The notes: a model not told the origin generated them from the sequence alone. 64,000 nt of DNA from CAIWHR01 sp963786625 (GCA_963786625.1 CAWAZS010000014.1:682001-746000), one strand, 5' to 3'. Shown: positions 41,722 to 50,598, counted from the stretch's first letter. Numbers and translations are program-made.

Positions 41722-43348
41722 ATGAATCATTGCGCTGAACTGCTTCGCCGCGTCGTCGCCGGGTTCGCCGTTGCGCTCTTCGGGATCCTGTGTCCCCTTG
41801 GCGCAGCGGCGGTGGCCCCGGAGCTCGTCCGGGATCTCGCGTTCGGCGAGAACGACGCGAAGGTCAGCGCGATCGCGGCGGTCGTCGCGAGCGGCGACGG
41901 CGGCGCGCTTGCACTGCTGCAGGCGCTCCTCGACGGCGAAGTGCAGACCTCGGGCGACATCGCACTCAAGGTTACCGGTGCAGCGGGTACCGATCTCGCC
42001 ACCGGCAAGTCGGTCTCGCCGCTGCCGGAGCCGCGCGAGGACGTCGTGCTCAACAACCGCGTGCGGCGCGAGCTCGCGACCGCGATCGCGGCGCTCAAGC
42101 TCACGGCGGAGGATCGCGCGACCCGGCTCGCCGCGGCGAAGGAGCTGCAGAGCGGCGCCGACGACGCGATGCTGCCCGCGATCCGGCGCGCGATCGACCG
42201 CGAGCAGGATCCGGAGATCGGTGCCCTGCTGGCGCTGACCCGCGCGACCATCGAGCTCGGCAGCCCGGACAAGGCGACGCGGATCGCGGCGATCCGCGCG
42301 CTCGCCGAGAGCCGGGACCCGGGAACCAAGACGCTGCTGCTGCCGCTGCTCGAGACGGAAGGGAGACGAGTTCGTGGAGCCGGACAGCGACCTGCGCGCC
42401 GAGGCGGAGCTGTCGCTGCGCGCGATCGAGCGCCGGCTCGCCATGGGCGAAATGATCAGCCGCGTCTTCAGCGGAGTGAGCCTGGGCAGCATCCTGCTGC
42501 TCGCCGCGCTGGGACTCGCGATCACCTACGGACTGATGGGGGTGATCAACATGGCGCACGGCGAGCTCATCATGGTCGGCGCCTACGCGACCTACGTCGT
42601 GCAGAACCTCTTCCGCAGCTACGCTCCCGGCGCGTTCGACGCCTACCTGATCGCCGCGATCCCGGTGGCGTTCGCGGCGGCGGCGGCGACGGGCATCGCG
42701 CTCGAGCGCAGCGTGATCCGCTTCCTGTACGGCCGGCCGCTGGAGACGCTGCTCGCGACCTGGGGCATCAGTCTCATCCTGATCCAGGCGATGCGCACGG
42801 TGTTCGGCGCGCAGAACGTGCAGGTCGAGAATCCGGCCTGGATGTCGGGGGGCGTCCACCTGCTGTCGAACGTCGTGCTGCCCTACAGCCGGATCGCGAT
42901 CATCGGCTTCGCGGCCGCCGTCGTGACGCTGATCTGGCTGCTGCTCGCGCGCACGCGGCTCGGGCTCTTCGTCCGCGGCGTCACGCAGAACCGGGCGATG
43001 GCCGGCGCGCTGGGCGTTCCGACGAGCCGGGTCGACACCTACGCGTTCGGCCTCGGCTCGGGGATCGCCGGACTCGCCGGTTGCGCACTGTCGCAGATCG
43101 GCAACGTCGGGCCCGATCTCGGACAGAGCTATATCGTCGACTCGTTCATGGTCGTCGTGCTCGGCGGCGTCGGGCAGCTCGCCGGCACCATCTACGCGGC
43201 GATGGGGCTCGGCGTCGCGAACAAGTTCCTCGAGGCCTGGTCGGGCGCGGTGCTGGCAAAGATCGCGCTGCTCGTCTTCATCATCGTGTTCATCCAGAAG
43301 CGCCCGCAGGGACTGTTCGCGCTCAAGGGCCGGATGGCGGACGCATGA
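41722..43348 (+). CDS. urtB: Urea ABC transporter permease UrtB (one +1 frameshift)
   Basis: Inner-membrane permease of the urea transporter. UrtB proteins carry a long exported N-terminal segment before the LivH-type permease; here residues 1-213 (signal peptide, then an alpha-helical region with LVRDLAFGENDAKVSAIAAV) are in one frame and the permease (MGEMISRVFSGVSLGSILLLAALG ... GVANKFLEAWSGAVLAK) in another. The join is at about 42363-42368, where an extra base follows TEG; removing it gives EGDEFVEPDSDLRAEAEL. Corrected length about 541 aa. The TGA overlaps an ATG that opens a REPIN-bearing mini-ORF. Confidence 0.88.
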
Positions 43349-43478
43349 TGCGCGTCGGGTCCAACGCACTGCGCGTGGGTCCGGCTTCAGCCGGACGCAT
43401 GATGCGCGTCGAGTCCAACGCACTGCGCGTGGGTCCGGCTTCAGCCGGACGCGGCAGGCCGCCTGAAGGCGGCCCCAC
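43340..43478 (+). repeat. 54-bp tandem repeat plus REPIN between urtB and urtC
   Basis: Two 54-bp copies (43340-43393, 43394-43447) differ at one base. Each contains a REP (43375-43396; 43429-43450). The second REP pairs with an inverted copy at 43457-43478 (head GTGG on the minus strand, stem GGCCGCCT / AGGCGGCC, loop TC) after a 6-base spacer, making a REPIN. Since 54 is a multiple of three, an ORF from the ATG at 43345 stays open through both copies and ends at 43497. Confidence 0.8.
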
Positions 43479-43493
43479 GATCGGTTATCGCGC

Positions 43494-44633
43494 GTGAGCC
43501 CGGTGATGAACGCCGCGTTGCCGCCCGCCGTCGCCACCTCGCTGCAATTCGAGCTGGCGGCGCCTCGCCGGATCCTGCTGACGCCCGGCGGCTGGACGGC
43601 GTTCATCGGCGCGGCCGTCGTGCTGCTCGTGCTGGTGCCGGCGGCGAACCTGCTGCTGCCGGCGAGCCATCCGCTGCACCTCTCGGACTATTTCGTGACG
43701 CTGGCCGGAAAGATCATGTGCTATGCGATCGTCGCGCTGGCGATGGACCTGATCTGGGGCTACGCCGGCATCCTCTCGCTCGGCCACGGGCTGTTCTTCG
43801 CGCTGGGCGGGTACGCGATGGGGATGTACCTGATGCGCTCGATCGGCCGCGACGGCGTCTATCACAGCGAGCTGCCCGACTTCATGGTGTTCCTCGACTG
43901 GAAGGCCTATCCCTGGTACTGGAGCTTCACCGACCAGTTCTGGTACGCGGCGCTGCTCGTGGTGCTCGTTCCCGGCGTGCTGGCGTTCGTCTTCGGCTAC
44001 TTCGCGTTCCGGTCGCGGATCAAGGGCGTCTACTTCTCGATCATCACGCAGGCGCTGACCTACGCGTTCATGCTGCTGTTCTTCCGCAACGACACGGGGT
44101 TCGGCGGCAACAACGGCTTCACCGATTTCAAGCGCATCCTCGGCTACCCCATCGCGGCGCCGGAGACGCGCGTCGCGTTGTTCGCGGCCACCGCCTTTGC
44201 CTTGCTCGGAGCGCTGCTCTTCGGCCGGTGGATCGTGACGTCGAAGCTCGGACGGGTGCTCACGGCGATCCGCGACGCCGAAAGCCGCGTGATGTTCTGC
44301 GGCTACAGCCCGCTGCACTACAAGCTCTTCGTCTGGACGCTCTCCGCGGTCCTGTGCGGGATCGCCGGCGCGCTGTACGTGCCGCAGGTCGGCATCATCA
44401 ATCCGAGCGAAATGTCGCCGGCCAACTCGATCGAGATCGCGATCTGGACGGCGGTCGGCGGTCGCGGCACGCTCATCGGACCGGTGCTCGGCGCGTTCGT
44501 CGTCAACGGCGCGAAGAGCTGGTTCACGCAGGCCTTTCCCGAATACTGGCTGTTCTTCCTGGGCCTGCTCTTCATCCTGGTCACGCTGTTCCTGCCGCGC
44601 GGCGTGATCGGCCTCCTGCGGCGGCGGCGATGA
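43494..44633 (+). CDS. urtC: Urea ABC transporter permease UrtC
   Basis: Second urea permease (LivM type). The 379-aa protein has about ten membrane helices and the signature LDLIWGYAGILSLGHGLFFALGGYAMGMYL (read here as IWGYAGILSLGHG and following), LMLLFFRNDTGFGGNNGFTDF and SPANSIEIAIWTAVGGRG. GTG at 43494 overlaps the stop of the mini-ORF before it; ATG at 43506 is an alternative. The end overlaps a second mini-ORF start (ATGA). Confidence 0.95.
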   Translation: MSPVMNAALPPAVATSLQFELAAPRRILLTPGGWTAFIGAAVVLLVLVPAANLLLPASHPLHLSDYFVTLAGKIMCYAIVALAMDLIWGYAGILSLGHGLFFALGGYAMGMYLMRSIGRDGVYHSELPDFMVFLDWKAYPWYWSFTDQFWYAALLVVLVPGVLAFVFGYFAFRSRIKGVYFSIITQALTYAFMLLFFRNDTGFGGNNGFTDFKRILGYPIAAPETRVALFAATAFALLGALLFGRWIVTSKLGRVLTAIRDAESRVMFCGYSPLHYKLFVWTLSAVLCGIAGALYVPQVGIINPSEMSPANSIEIAIWTAVGGRGTLIGPVLGAFVVNGAKSWFTQAFPEYWLFFLGLLFILVTLFLPRGVIGLLRRRR

Positions 44634-44653
44634 GCACGCCGGACGCATCTGGC

Positions 44654-44718
44654 GTGGGTCCGGCTTCAGCCGGATGGGGCAGGGATGGCGTTTCGGCGCC
44701 GCCTGAAGGCGGCCCCAC
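44654..44718 (+). repeat. REPIN between urtC and urtD
   Basis: Left REP 44654-44674 (GTGG head, stem GTCCGGCT with its partner, last base changed) and inverted right REP 44697-44718 are separated by 22 bases. The whole 100-bp gap is a 35-codon ORF from 44630 to 44737 containing VGPASAG and PPEGGP, overlapping urtC and urtD by 4 bases at each end. Confidence 0.8.
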
Positions 44719-44733
44719 ACCCGGACGGACACG

Positions 44734-45564
44734 ATGAGCGCCGGCGCACTGCACACGGTGGACAGCGGGTCGGCCGGGCTCGCCCAGGCCGGAATGCGCA
44801 TCGCCGGCGCCGACGTCGACACGACGCACGGGCCGATCCTCTATCTCGACGGCATCACGGTCAGCTTCGACGGCTTCCGCGCGCTGAACGGACTCTCGCT
44901 GACCATCGAGGATGGCGAGCTGCGCTGCATCATCGGGCCCAACGGCGCGGGCAAGACGACGATGATGGACGTGATCACCGGCAAGACCCGGCCCGACGCC
45001 GGCACCGCCTTCTTCGGCCAGACGATCGACCTCGCGCAGCTGACCGAGGCCGAGATCGCGCACGCGGGAATCGGGCGCAAGTTCCAGAAGCCGACGGTGT
45101 TCGAGCAGCACACGGTGTTCGAGAACCTGGAGCTCGCGATGAAGGCGGACAAGCGCGTGCGCAGGACGATCGGCGCGCGGCTCGCGCGCGCGGACCTCGA
45201 CCGGATCGCGGAGACGCTCGAGCTGATCCAGCTCGCCGACCGGGCCGACCGTCCGGCGGGGCTCCTGTCGCACGGCCAGAAACAGTGGCTCGAGATCGGG
45301 ATGCTGCTGATGCAGGAGCCGCGATTGCTGCTGCTCGACGAGCCGGTCGCCGGCATGACCGACGAGGAGACGATGCGCACGGCGGAGCTCTGCCTGTCGC
45401 TCGCCGGCAGGCATTCGGTGGTCGTGGTCGAGCACGACATGGACTTCGTGGCCCGGATCGCGCGCACGGTGACGGTGCTGCACGAAGGCAGCGTGCTCGC
45501 CGAGGGCCCGATGGACGTCGTGCAGGCCGATCCGCGCGTGATCGAGGTCTACCTGGGACGTTAG
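44734..45564 (+). CDS. urtD: Urea ABC transporter ATPase UrtD
   Basis: LivG-like ATPase subunit. The 276-aa protein has an N-terminal stretch of about 34 residues, Walker A GPNGAGKTTMMD, the UrtD-type signature LLSHGQKQWLEIGMLL, Walker B LLLLDEPVAGMTDEE and the switch His in VVEHDMDFV. Soluble, bound to UrtB/UrtC at the cytoplasmic face. Confidence 0.95.
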   Translation: MSAGALHTVDSGSAGLAQAGMRIAGADVDTTHGPILYLDGITVSFDGFRALNGLSLTIEDGELRCIIGPNGAGKTTMMDVITGKTRPDAGTAFFGQTIDLAQLTEAEIAHAGIGRKFQKPTVFEQHTVFENLELAMKADKRVRRTIGARLARADLDRIAETLELIQLADRADRPAGLLSHGQKQWLEIGMLLMQEPRLLLLDEPVAGMTDEETMRTAELCLSLAGRHSVVVVEHDMDFVARIARTVTVLHEGSVLAEGPMDVVQADPRVIEVYLGR

Positions 45565-45572
45565 GATCCGCG

Positions 45573-46265
45573 ATGCTCACCGTCTCCGCGCTCAACCAGT
45601 ACTACGGCGGCAGCCACACGCTGCGCAGCGTCGCGTTCGAGGCGCCCTCGGGCTCCGTCACGGCCATCCTCGGCCGCAACGGCGTCGGCAAGTCGACGCT
45701 GCTCAAGTGCATCGCGGGCCTGCTGCCGGTGCGCTCCGGCACGGTCAGTTTCGACGGCGTCGACGTGACGAAGCTGCCGCCGCATGCGCGCGCGCGGCTG
45801 GGCCTCGGCTACGTGCCGCAGGGCCGCGAGATCTTCCCCCGGCTCACCGTCGAGGAGAACCTGCGGCTCGGGCTCGCGACCAAGCCGCCGGGCACGCCGA
45901 TTCCGCCGCGGATCTTCGAGATGTTCCCGGTGCTGGCGGACATGCTGGGCCGGCGCGGCGGCGATCTGTCCGGCGGCCAGCAGCAGCAGCTCGCGATCGG
46001 CCGCGCGCTGGCGATGGAGCCGAAGCTGCTCGTGCTCGACGAGCCGACCGAGGGCATCCAGCCGTCGATCATCAAGGACATCGAGCGCGCCATCCGGCGG
46101 CTCGCCGCCGAGGGCGAGATGGCGATCCTGCTGGTCGAGCAGTACTACGATTTCGCCCGATCGCTCGCCGATCGCTACGTCGTGCTGTCCCGTGGCGAGG
46201 TCGTCAAGGCCGGGAAGGGCGCCGACATGGATGCCGACGGCGTGCGCGCCTGCCTCACGGTCTGA
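45573..46265 (+). CDS. urtE: Urea ABC transporter ATPase UrtE
   Basis: LivF-like ATPase subunit. The 230-aa protein starts MLTVSALNQYYGGSHTLR and has Walker A GRNGVGKSTLLK, GYVPQGREIFPRLTVEENL, signature LSGGQQQQLAIGRAL and Walker B LLVLDEPTEGIQPSI. All motifs intact; last gene of urtABCDE, 8 bases after urtD. Confidence 0.95.
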   Translation: MLTVSALNQYYGGSHTLRSVAFEAPSGSVTAILGRNGVGKSTLLKCIAGLLPVRSGTVSFDGVDVTKLPPHARARLGLGYVPQGREIFPRLTVEENLRLGLATKPPGTPIPPRIFEMFPVLADMLGRRGGDLSGGQQQQLAIGRALAMEPKLLVLDEPTEGIQPSIIKDIERAIRRLAAEGEMAILLVEQYYDFARSLADRYVVLSRGEVVKAGKGADMDADGVRACLTV

Positions 46266-46284
46266 CCCCGTTTTCCCCATCGGG

Positions 46285-46326
46285 TTGATCACGATCAAGG
46301 CCGCCTGTCAGGGGACCGGCGACAAT
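46285..46326 (+). promoter_or_regulatory. Fnr/Anr-type site and promoter of hemN
   Basis: TTGAT-CACG-ATCAA at 46285-46298 is a perfect match to the Fnr/Anr/Dnr consensus. A possible -10 (GACAAT, 46321-46326) places the site centre about 41.5 bases before the expected transcription start, the class II activator position. This predicts induction of hemN under low oxygen. Confidence 0.75.
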
Positions 46327-46368
46327 CGCCCCCATTCGCGGGAGTACGTCCGCTTATCGGGAGCTGCC

Positions 46369-47766
46369 ATGGCCATTGCCGCTGCAGCCGACCTCGTCCT
46401 CGACACCGTCCTGGTGAAGAAGTACGACGGATTCGGTCCTCGCTACACCTCCTACCCCACCGCCGATCGCTTCCACGCGGGGTTCACCGCCGAGCGGTAC
46501 GTCGACGCGATCCACGCGCGCAACCACGAGCGACCGACGGCGCCGCTCTCGCTGTACGTGCACGTCCCGTTCTGCAACACGATCTGCTACTACTGCGCGT
46601 GCAACAAGGTGATCACCAAGGATCACGGGCGCAGCGCCAAGTACATCAAGTACGTGGGTCGCGAGATCGAGATCGTCAGCGGCCTCATCGAAGGCGGCCC
46701 GAAGGTCGAGCAATTGCACTGGGGCGGCGGCACGCCGACGTTCCTGGCGCGCGACGAGATGTCGACGCTGATGGGCATGCTGCGCGGCCACTTCGCGTTC
46801 GCCCCGGACGCCGAGATCTCGATCGAGGTCGATCCGCGCAAGGTGTCCGCCGACACGGTCGCTTTCCTGGGACGGCTGGGCTTCAACCGGATCTCGGTGG
46901 GCATCCAGGACTTCGATCCGGTGGTCCAGCAGGCGGTGAACCGGATCCAGACCGAGGCCGAGACGATGACGGTGATCGACGCCGCGCGCTCGAACGGCTT
47001 CGTCTCGGTCAACGCCGACCTGATCTACGGGTTGCCGCGGCAGACGGTGGCGGGTTTCTCGGCCACGCTCGACAAGGTGATCGCGGCGTCGCCCGACCGC
47101 ATCGCGCTCTACAGCTACGCGCACGTGCCGCACCTGTTCAAGCCGCAGCGGCGGATCGACGTCGACGCGCTGCCGGCGCCGGAGACGAAGCTCGCGATAC
47201 TCGCGCTCGCGATCGAGAAGCTCGGCGCGGCGGGCTACCTCTACATCGGGATGGACCACTTCGCGAAGCCGGACGACGAGCTCGCCGTCGCGCAGGCGAA
47301 GAAGAAGCTGCACCGCAACTTCCAGGGCTATTCGACGAAGCCCGACTGCGACATGCTGGCGTTCGGCATCTCGGCGATCGGCAAGGTCGGCGCCGCGTAC
47401 GTCGCCAACGTCAAGACCCTCGACGAGTATTACGCGAAGCTCGACGCCGGCACGCTGCCGGTGATGCGCGGGGTGGAGCTCAACGCCGACGACCTGATCC
47501 GCCGCGACGTGATCCAGAAGCTGATGTGCAATTTCGAGCTGGACTTCGCCGCGCTCGGCGCGCAGTACGGCATCGCGTTCGCCGACTATTTCGCGCCGGA
47601 TCTCGCGTCGCTCGCCCCGCTAGCGGCCGACGGGCTGGTCGTGCTCACGGACCGCGACCTCAAGGTGACGATGCGCGGCCGGCTCCTCGTGCGCACGGTC
47701 GCGATGCACTTCGACCGCTACCTGCGCGAGGCGCAGCAGAAGGCGCAGTACTCGCGCGTGATCTGA
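46369..47766 (+). CDS. hemN: Oxygen-independent coproporphyrinogen III oxidase HemN
   Basis: Radical-SAM enzyme that decarboxylates coproporphyrinogen III when oxygen is scarce. The 465-aa protein has the cluster motif CNTICYYCAC (Cys69, Cys73, Cys76, Cys78; CX3CX2CXC, the true HemN form), an N-terminal KYDGFGPRYTSYPTADRF, and GGGTPTFL. ATG at 46369 has GGGAG 6 bases before it. Its Fnr-type site supports anaerobic control. Confidence 0.96.
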   Translation: MAIAAAADLVLDTVLVKKYDGFGPRYTSYPTADRFHAGFTAERYVDAIHARNHERPTAPLSLYVHVPFCNTICYYCACNKVITKDHGRSAKYIKYVGREIEIVSGLIEGGPKVEQLHWGGGTPTFLARDEMSTLMGMLRGHFAFAPDAEISIEVDPRKVSADTVAFLGRLGFNRISVGIQDFDPVVQQAVNRIQTEAETMTVIDAARSNGFVSVNADLIYGLPRQTVAGFSATLDKVIAASPDRIALYSYAHVPHLFKPQRRIDVDALPAPETKLAILALAIEKLGAAGYLYIGMDHFAKPDDELAVAQAKKKLHRNFQGYSTKPDCDMLAFGISAIGKVGAAYVANVKTLDEYYAKLDAGTLPVMRGVELNADDLIRRDVIQKLMCNFELDFAALGAQYGIAFADYFAPDLASLAPLAADGLVVLTDRDLKVTMRGRLLVRTVAMHFDRYLREAQQKAQYSRVI

Positions 47767-47767
47767 C

Positions 47768-47820
47768 GGGGTCGGAGCAATCTATCCGCGGGACGGGTGC
47801 GGAGATCTTGCTCTGACCGC
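47768..47820. terminator. Inverted repeat at the hemN / ceramidase-like convergence
   Basis: GGTCGGAGCAA (47770-47780) and TTGCTCTGACC (47808-47818) are inverted copies with one mismatch. They lie between the convergent ends of hemN and the ceramidase-like gene and run into the latter's last codons. It may act as a two-way terminator or be a small mobile palindrome. Confidence 0.45.
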
Positions 47821-48573
47821 ATTCAGCGGCCGGAACGCGCCGGCGCCGGCGACGGCGGCCGCAAGATGCTTGAGCGCGTGGCCGGCGATCGCGCCGTTCG
47901 TCGCCTCCCAGATCGCGGCGTCCGCGGCCTCGCAGAGCTTCGCGAGCGCGTACCAGCCGATGATCCACCACCACGGGAACGGATCGTCGCCCGATCGCGT
48001 CGTCAGCAGCAGCAGGAGCAGCGCGGCGACACCGCCGAACTGGAGCGTCAGGTAGAGCGAGAGGTCGCCCGTGAGGTGCCAGTAGGCGATGCTCGCGATG
48101 CCGAGCTCGAAGAGCACGGCGAGGCTCACCCGCGCCACGTTCGCCCCGATGCGCTGCGCGATCGCCGCGCCCAGCACCCCGGTGAAGACCAGCGTCATCG
48201 GCAGACGGTCCCAGACCAGCGTCGCATCGTTCGGGTTCAGGTGATACCAGGCGGACCCCGCGCCGGTGCAAAGAAAGCCGAGCGCCACGCACCACAGCGC
48301 GGCTTCGGTGGCCACGGAAAAGCGCGGGCGGCCGCGCGATGCGAGCCGCGCAATCCCGGCGAGGCCCACCAGCACGAACGCGACGTTGGACAGGACGTCG
48401 GCGGCGCGCGGAACGGCGAGCCACGGCCGCTGATCCGCGAAGCGGTGATAGGCCGGGTCCTGCGGAATCGCCGGCATGAACGCCCACGCCGCGAGCGCCA
48501 GCGCGAGCACGCCCAGACACGCGCGTTCCGCGCGGGACAGGTGGCGCCACGCCAGGAAGAGGAGCTCGGTCAT
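47782..48573 (-). CDS. Ceramidase-like (CREST superfamily) membrane protein
   Basis: A 263-aa protein with about seven membrane helices. TGAGSAWYHLNPNDATLVWDRLPMT holds the conserved S, H and D of the alkaline-ceramidase/CREST metal-hydrolase family (shown here as GSAWYH and DRLPMT), with the two further His expected near GHALKH. Its substrate is unknown; bacteria of this group rarely have sphingolipids. It is the last gene of the minus-strand run below the box operon, 34 bases after the hydrolase. Confidence 0.72.
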   Translation of the reverse strand: MTELLFLAWRHLSRAERACLGVLALALAAWAFMPAIPQDPAYHRFADQRPWLAVPRAADVLSNVAFVLVGLAGIARLASRGRPRFSVATEAALWCVALGFLCTGAGSAWYHLNPNDATLVWDRLPMTLVFTGVLGAAIAQRIGANVARVSLAVLFELGIASIAYWHLTGDLSLYLTLQFGGVAALLLLLLTTRSGDDPFPWWWIIGWYALAKLCEAADAAIWEATNGAIAGHALKHLAAAVAGAGAFRPLNAVRARSPHPSRG

Positions 48574-48607
48574 CCGCGATTCAGGGATCCGGTGCCGCCG
48601 AGGCGCA

Positions 48608-49837
48608 CTATCCGGCGGCGCGCGTCGGCCCCGCGCCGAGCCAGCGCCGGATGCGCCTGTATACGTCGGGCCGCTCGAGCAGGTCGAGGTGGCCGCAACC
48701 GTAGGCGATCCACTGTCGCGATTTCGGAATCTTCAGGTCGTGGCCTGGATCGTCGTGACGGCCGAGCGCGCTCGCGAGGGGGACGATCCCGTCGCCGGGC
48801 AAAGCCCGGTGGGTGCGGCGCGGCTTGGCGAGTGCCGTCGCGGCGATGGCGTGGCAGCGCACGCCTTCGGGCAGCGGCACGAAGCGCCGGCGATCGCCGC
48901 GCGCAAAGCGGTCGCGGCCCTGCCAGTCCTCGTCGGCGAGATTCCCGTAGCGCAGGTCGGTGATGCCCGCGCTGCGAAGCTTGCCCAGCCGCGCCAGCGG
49001 CGCCGTGTACCGGCTGCGGTCGAGGACCGTGTCGATCCAGTTGCCGCCGCGCTCCATCGGCGCGCCATGGTGCGGCGTGCCGAGAAACACCAGCGTGCCG
49101 AGGTGCCGCAGCCACGCGTGTCCGGCGAGGGCGCCGTAATGGCAGGCGCTGCGTGCGACCAGCCCGCCCATGCTGTGGGCGACGAGCGCGAAGTCCTGGA
49201 CCGGCACCGGCCACTGCGCCAGCAGCGCCTCCAGCGCGTCGGCCAGCTGCCCGCCATTGGTCGAGATGTGGAGACCGGTGTTGTAGTGCAGGTAGACCGG
49301 CGTATAGCCCAGGTCGCGCGCGAGCGCCGCGCCGTGGTCGTGACCGCGCCGGCTCCATTGCAGATCGTTGAGGCACAGACCGTGCGCGAGCACGAGCAGC
49401 TTGCCGGTGCACGCGGGGATGGCTGCCCTGATCGCCGCACGCTCCATGACGAGCGGCTTGCCATGGCGCCGGAAGCGCAGCGAAATCGCCAGCGGATTGC
49501 CGGTCGCCGCCAGGTAGTCGCCCAGAACGCCGTTCAGCGCAGCGACGATCGCCTCGCGTGCGGGCGACGGTTCGACGTGGCCGAGCAGCGGTGCGAGACG
49601 CCCGAGTATGACGTCGATGCTTCCGCCGACGAGCCGGGTCACGCCGTGCACGCTGCGGTAGACCAGCCCCGTGATGCCGCGCGTGCGGCCGGCGGGCGGT
49701 CTTGCCCGAACGCCGGGCGCTTGGACTATGGTGTGATGCATCGCCTCGACGAGGTCGGCGAGGCCCCGGGTGGCGTCGATGGCGAGGCGGCTGGCGCCGC
49801 GCAGGTCGGACAGGTGGTTGCGGTGTTTCGCGGGCAT
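48608..49837 (-). CDS. Alpha/beta hydrolase (lipase-like)
   Basis: A 409-aa protein with a helical N-terminal region (1-140) and an alpha/beta hydrolase core: oxyanion segment VLAHGLCLND, nucleophile elbow AHSMGG (Ser222), FLGTPHHGAPME, acid candidate in GDGIVPLAS, and a late His in GCGHLDLLE. This is the pattern of triacylglycerol-lipase/PGAP1-like esterases. No signal peptide. The ATG at 49837 overlaps the hemerythrin stop (TGATG). Confidence 0.82.
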   Translation of the reverse strand: MPAKHRNHLSDLRGASRLAIDATRGLADLVEAMHHTIVQAPGVRARPPAGRTRGITGLVYRSVHGVTRLVGGSIDVILGRLAPLLGHVEPSPAREAIVAALNGVLGDYLAATGNPLAISLRFRRHGKPLVMERAAIRAAIPACTGKLLVLAHGLCLNDLQWSRRGHDHGAALARDLGYTPVYLHYNTGLHISTNGGQLADALEALLAQWPVPVQDFALVAHSMGGLVARSACHYGALAGHAWLRHLGTLVFLGTPHHGAPMERGGNWIDTVLDRSRYTAPLARLGKLRSAGITDLRYGNLADEDWQGRDRFARGDRRRFVPLPEGVRCHAIAATALAKPRRTHRALPGDGIVPLASALGRHDDPGHDLKIPKSRQWIAYGCGHLDLLERPDVYRRIRRWLGAGPTRAAG

Positions 49838-50559
49838 CAAGGGCGGAGCCGGACAGGCGCATCGGCGGCTCGTGCCGGCACGGCTGCCCGAAGGCACTGT
49901 GCTCCCCCGGGGGGCGCGAACACGGGCGGAGGCGGCAGGACGTCGAAGGCTGGTCCCGCGAAGCGGGATGCGGCTTTGCCGCACACAGTGAGCGTGGGGG
50001 CCGTCATCTGCGGTGCGGCGCGCGGCGCCGCGGGATCGACGCCGCGGCGCGCGGCCATCTCGCTGCCGATGGCCGCGAGCATCGCCGCGTCGAAGGTCCG
50101 GGCGGCGAGCGGGATCAACTCGCCTTCCTCGCGCGCGATGTGCGCGGCGTACGCGGCGCAGACGTCGGCCACCTGCTTCGGCGAGAGGTTCGCGCGCGCG
50201 CCGGCGGCGATGCCGGCGAGCAGCGGCCGCAGCCGACGCCACTGCACGGCGAGCAGCGCGTGCTCGCGCTCGAGGTCGGCGAGCAGCGCGTCGGCGCTGC
50301 GCGGCAGCGCATTCCTGAGGCGGGGAAAGATGCTCGCCTCCTCGTCGGCGTGGTGATTGGGCGCTGCCGTGTCGAAGTACTTGAGGATGCCGCGTGCGGC
50401 GGCGCGCGCGTCGGCGTCGCAGCCATGCTCGGGCAAGTGCTGCCGCAGCCGCTCCAGCGTTGCGAGCTGCCGCTCGATCCGGCCGTGGCACGCCGAGAGC
50501 ATGCCGAGCGGATCGTCGAAGCTGGGCGCCGTGGCTTCGGAGAAGAGGTCGGTGGCCAT
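49837..50559 (-). CDS. Hemerythrin-domain protein
   Basis: A 240-aa protein whose first 180 residues are a hemerythrin HHE domain: CHGRIERQLATLERL, the NHHADEEASIFPRL metal segment, LEREHALLAVQWRRL and YAAHIAREEGELIPLA. Such proteins bind O2 or iron. The last 60 residues (Pro/Ala-rich, FAPPGG) are encoded by a palindromic element at 49895-50001 and are probably not part of the fold. The gene follows the SirB2-like gene in the same direction. Confidence 0.85.
   Translation of the reverse strand: MATDLFSEATAPSFDDPLGMLSACHGRIERQLATLERLRQHLPEHGCDADARAAARGILKYFDTAAPNHHADEEASIFPRLRNALPRSADALLADLEREHALLAVQWRRLRPLLAGIAAGARANLSPKQVADVCAAYAAHIAREEGELIPLAARTFDAAMLAAIGSEMAARRGVDPAAPRAAPQMTAPTLTVCGKAASRFAGPAFDVLPPPPVFAPPGGAQCLRAAVPARAADAPVRLRP
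49895..50001. repeat. Multi-hairpin palindromic element in the hemerythrin 3' end
   Basis: Outer arms CACTGTG (49895-49901) and CACAGTG enclose hairpins CTCCCCCGGGGGG, TCCCGC-GAA-GCGGGA and GCGGC-TTT-GCCGC, ending GAGCGTGGGGGC. First and last blocks match the element at 32517-32555. It is translated as the C terminus of the hemerythrin protein. Confidence 0.55.
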
Positions 50560-50598
50560 GTCGTTGCGCCGCGCGCGCAGGCGACGACGATGCCGCAA

